From Bog-473 sp963807675 (lineage in GTDB: Bacteria; Actinomycetota; Acidimicrobiia; Acidimicrobiales; RAAP-2): 64,000 nt of DNA. Positions 62,654 through 64,000 of this stretch are shown piece after piece. The translations under genes and the position numbers were made by a program. The stretch's first letter is position 1. Every line of letters begins with the position of its first letter. The notes beneath the pieces are model-generated. The model was given only the letters and a program-made list of their open reading frames with translations. It was not told the origin of the DNA and did no database searches. The stretch is from positions 496,001-560,000 of the forward strand of contig CAWECP010000012.1 in assembly GCA_963807675.1 (NCBI GenBank). The letters run 5' to 3'.

Positions 62654-63004
62654 CTATGAGAATTGGTCTTGGATCAAGAGGACGATCTCCTCTCGACCAA
62701 AGCCAAACCGCCGGGCGAGCGCGATGAGCTCTTGTGCTTGCGCCGACACGATCCCTCGTTCGGGTTTTGCTGCCACGGTGATACCTCGACCCCGTCTGAA
62801 CTCGAGGATCCCCTCGTCTCGGAGCAGACGGAGAGCACGGAGCACTGTGTTGGGATGCACGTCGAGGACGACTGCCATGTCCTTTGCAGGCGGCAGTCGC
62901 TGCCCTGGAAGTACGTCTCCGTTCGCAATGTCTCGCCGAATCTCCGCGGCCACCTGCTCGTGCAGGTGCAACGGGTCGTCTCGGTCAAGCTTGACAAGAG
63001 CCAT
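62654..63004 (-). CDS. GntR-family regulator, short YtrA-type
   Basis: The 116-residue protein has the winged helix at residues 10-75: LHLHEQVAAEIRRDIANGDV, LPGQRLPPAKDMAVVLDVHP, NTVLRALRLLRDEGILEFRR, GRGITV. The C-terminal domain is only about 40 residues (ERGIVSAQAQELIALARRFG), as in the YtrA subgroup, which usually represses a nearby transporter or membrane-protein gene. The divergent gene at 63082 is the likely target. An inverted-looking GGTGA...TATCACC pair lies at about 63004-63024. Confidence 0.85.
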   Translation of the reverse strand: MALVKLDRDDPLHLHEQVAAEIRRDIANGDVLPGQRLPPAKDMAVVLDVHPNTVLRALRLLRDEGILEFRRGRGITVAAKPERGIVSAQAQELIALARRFGFGREEIVLLIQDQFS

Positions 63005-63081
63005 GGTGACAAGCAGAGTATCACCATTGTGGTTAGCGACCAGGAACGGCCTGAACGCCGTACCTCCCGTCGAGGCGTGGG

Positions 63082-63807
63082 ATGACCCTTACGGAAGCGC
63101 GAGCTGTCGCCGAGCCCAAAAGCCGACAACGGCAGAGCGAAGTCCATCCAGAAACGGACGTCATCAAGGAAGCACGGCGTCGCCACAGGCGTCGAACAGC
63201 CCGGACCGCGACGGTCTCGCTGTCGGTGGTCCTCATGGCTGCCGCAGGTCTCCTGGTGGCAGAGAGTGGAGGCGGCAGCCGCACCCCGTCTCCATCGACA
63301 GGCAGCGCGTCTGGTCGCTCCCACGCCCCCTACCTGGCCGGCGCGAGCGCCCACCCGGGCTTCGTGCTGCTCCCGACCTGGTTGCCTCCCGGATTCAGCG
63401 CATCAGGTGGCGGTTGGGTGGAGCCAGTCGGAGGACTCAGTATCGGCGGTGGGGTCGGCGAAATCGTGAGCGTGGGACCTCACGGAACACCTGCGAAGCC
63501 ACGGCAGAACCCCGTCCTTTTCTCCCTCAGCTACTACGGCTACCACGACCCCGAATCCAAGAGCATTCGGCTGACGGCGTTCCGCTTTGGCTCTCCCCCA
63601 CTGGGGAGTCTGGAGACCCTCGGTGGTCGGCACGTGCAACTGAGCAGCGCGTTCCAGCCTGGCTATTACGGCGGCAATACCAACTCGAACGCCTCGTGGG
63701 TCGAACATGGTGCCTACATCGTGGTCATGGCCCAGGGCATCACGAAAACACAGCTGGCTCAATTCGTCGCTGGACTGAAGGAGCACCGACCGCCGAAGAG
63801 TTCGTAG
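63082..63807 (+). CDS. Uncharacterised single-pass membrane protein
   Basis: The 241-residue protein has a basic cytoplasmic N-tail (KEARRRHRRRTARTATVS), one helix (SLSVVLMAAAGLLVAESGGG) and an external domain with Ser/Gly-rich spacing and aromatic beta strands (FVLLPTWLPPGFSASGGGWV, VLFSLSYYGYHDPESKSIRL, YYGGNTNSNASWVEHGAYIV). The topology resembles anti-sigma-factor-like or secreted sensor proteins, but no ZAS zinc motif is present. It is divergent from a short GntR regulator. Confidence 0.6.
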   Translation: MTLTEARAVAEPKSRQRQSEVHPETDVIKEARRRHRRRTARTATVSLSVVLMAAAGLLVAESGGGSRTPSPSTGSASGRSHAPYLAGASAHPGFVLLPTWLPPGFSASGGGWVEPVGGLSIGGGVGEIVSVGPHGTPAKPRQNPVLFSLSYYGYHDPESKSIRLTAFRFGSPPLGSLETLGGRHVQLSSAFQPGYYGGNTNSNASWVEHGAYIVVMAQGITKTQLAQFVAGLKEHRPPKSS

Positions 63808-64000
63808 CTCAACGACAGGGACCACGGAAGGAACTGCCAAGGTGGCCAGGCTGCCCAGTTCGCCGCGGGCATGCCGGGACACTTCAGTACCCAGGGGTAT
63901 CGATAACTGGGAAGGAGTGCCTCCCCCTCCGGCACGCCGGAGCCAAAGGCTCAGGATGGGAGAAACTGTTGCGCGTAAGTGGCGCATCAGGCCTAGGAGG
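63808..64000. other. Right edge, no gene seen
   Basis: The last 190 bp contain no convincing reading frame on either strand. There is a short GC-rich inverted repeat near 63920-63945 (CTCCGGCACGCCGGAG), which could be a terminator for the preceding gene. Confidence 0.35.

Overview
The window is high-GC DNA with actinobacterial gene content. It carries inositol-1-phosphate synthase, an HU protein with a lysine/alanine-rich tail, a biotin synthase followed by its actinobacterial auxiliary zinc-ribbon protein, F420-type oxidoreductases, an integral VKOR/thioredoxin-like pair, and many GTG starts with 4-bp stop/start overlaps. Together with the GYW/DGG-repeat secreted protein, this suggests an uncultured Actinomycetota, perhaps class Acidimicrobiia. 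The class-level guess is inference. No rRNA, tRNA or CRISPR array was seen.

Layout. 0-6.5 kb: the end of a LuxR-type regulator; a DUF1059 gene cut by a complete IS256 element with target duplication; a tyrosine-phosphatase-like gene, a cupin, an IS481-like remnant, and two secreted proteins with matching N-termini. 6.5-17 kb: a triple-PAS LuxR regulator divergent from the secreted pair, a PRC-barrel-like protein, a GNAT protein, ino1, DUF523, a MarR-MFS efflux operon, and a membrane sensor half lacking its output domain. 17-29 kb: a VOC-dehydrogenase pair, a histidine phosphatase, a DUF885 peptidase, the DUF929-VKOR thiol-redox operon, membrane proteins, HU and a second dehydrogenase. 29.3-30.9 kb: a TnpB element with terminal inverted repeats and an 11-12 bp flanking duplication, carrying an amber codon inside tnpB. 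31-36 kb: a ferritin-like diiron protein, then a five-gene overlapping operon holding three double YbjQ-like proteins. 36-49.5 kb: a GH43-repeat secreted protein, then catabolic-looking genes (VOC, carboxymuconolactone-decarboxylase-like, AttH-like, amidase, cupin, P450) around a D12 adenine methyltransferase-PPK2-LLM operon. 49.5-57 kb: a TetR-controlled MFS pump with a clear palindromic operator, an acyl-CoA dehydrogenase, and bioB-bsaP. 57-64 kb: nitronate monooxygenase, enoyl-CoA hydratase, a Bax-inhibitor-like protein, a quinone-reductase-like protein, a DHFR-like protein and a GntR regulator beside a membrane-anchored protein.

A dominant feature is that about a dozen otherwise well-conserved genes are broken by single-base indels. 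Most are one extra base, and they are densest at 41.7-53.9 kb. They fit sequencing or assembly error better than gene death, so I give such genes their full reconstructed span. The two transposon-related lesions (IS256 in DUF1059, amber codon in tnpB) are different in kind and look biological.
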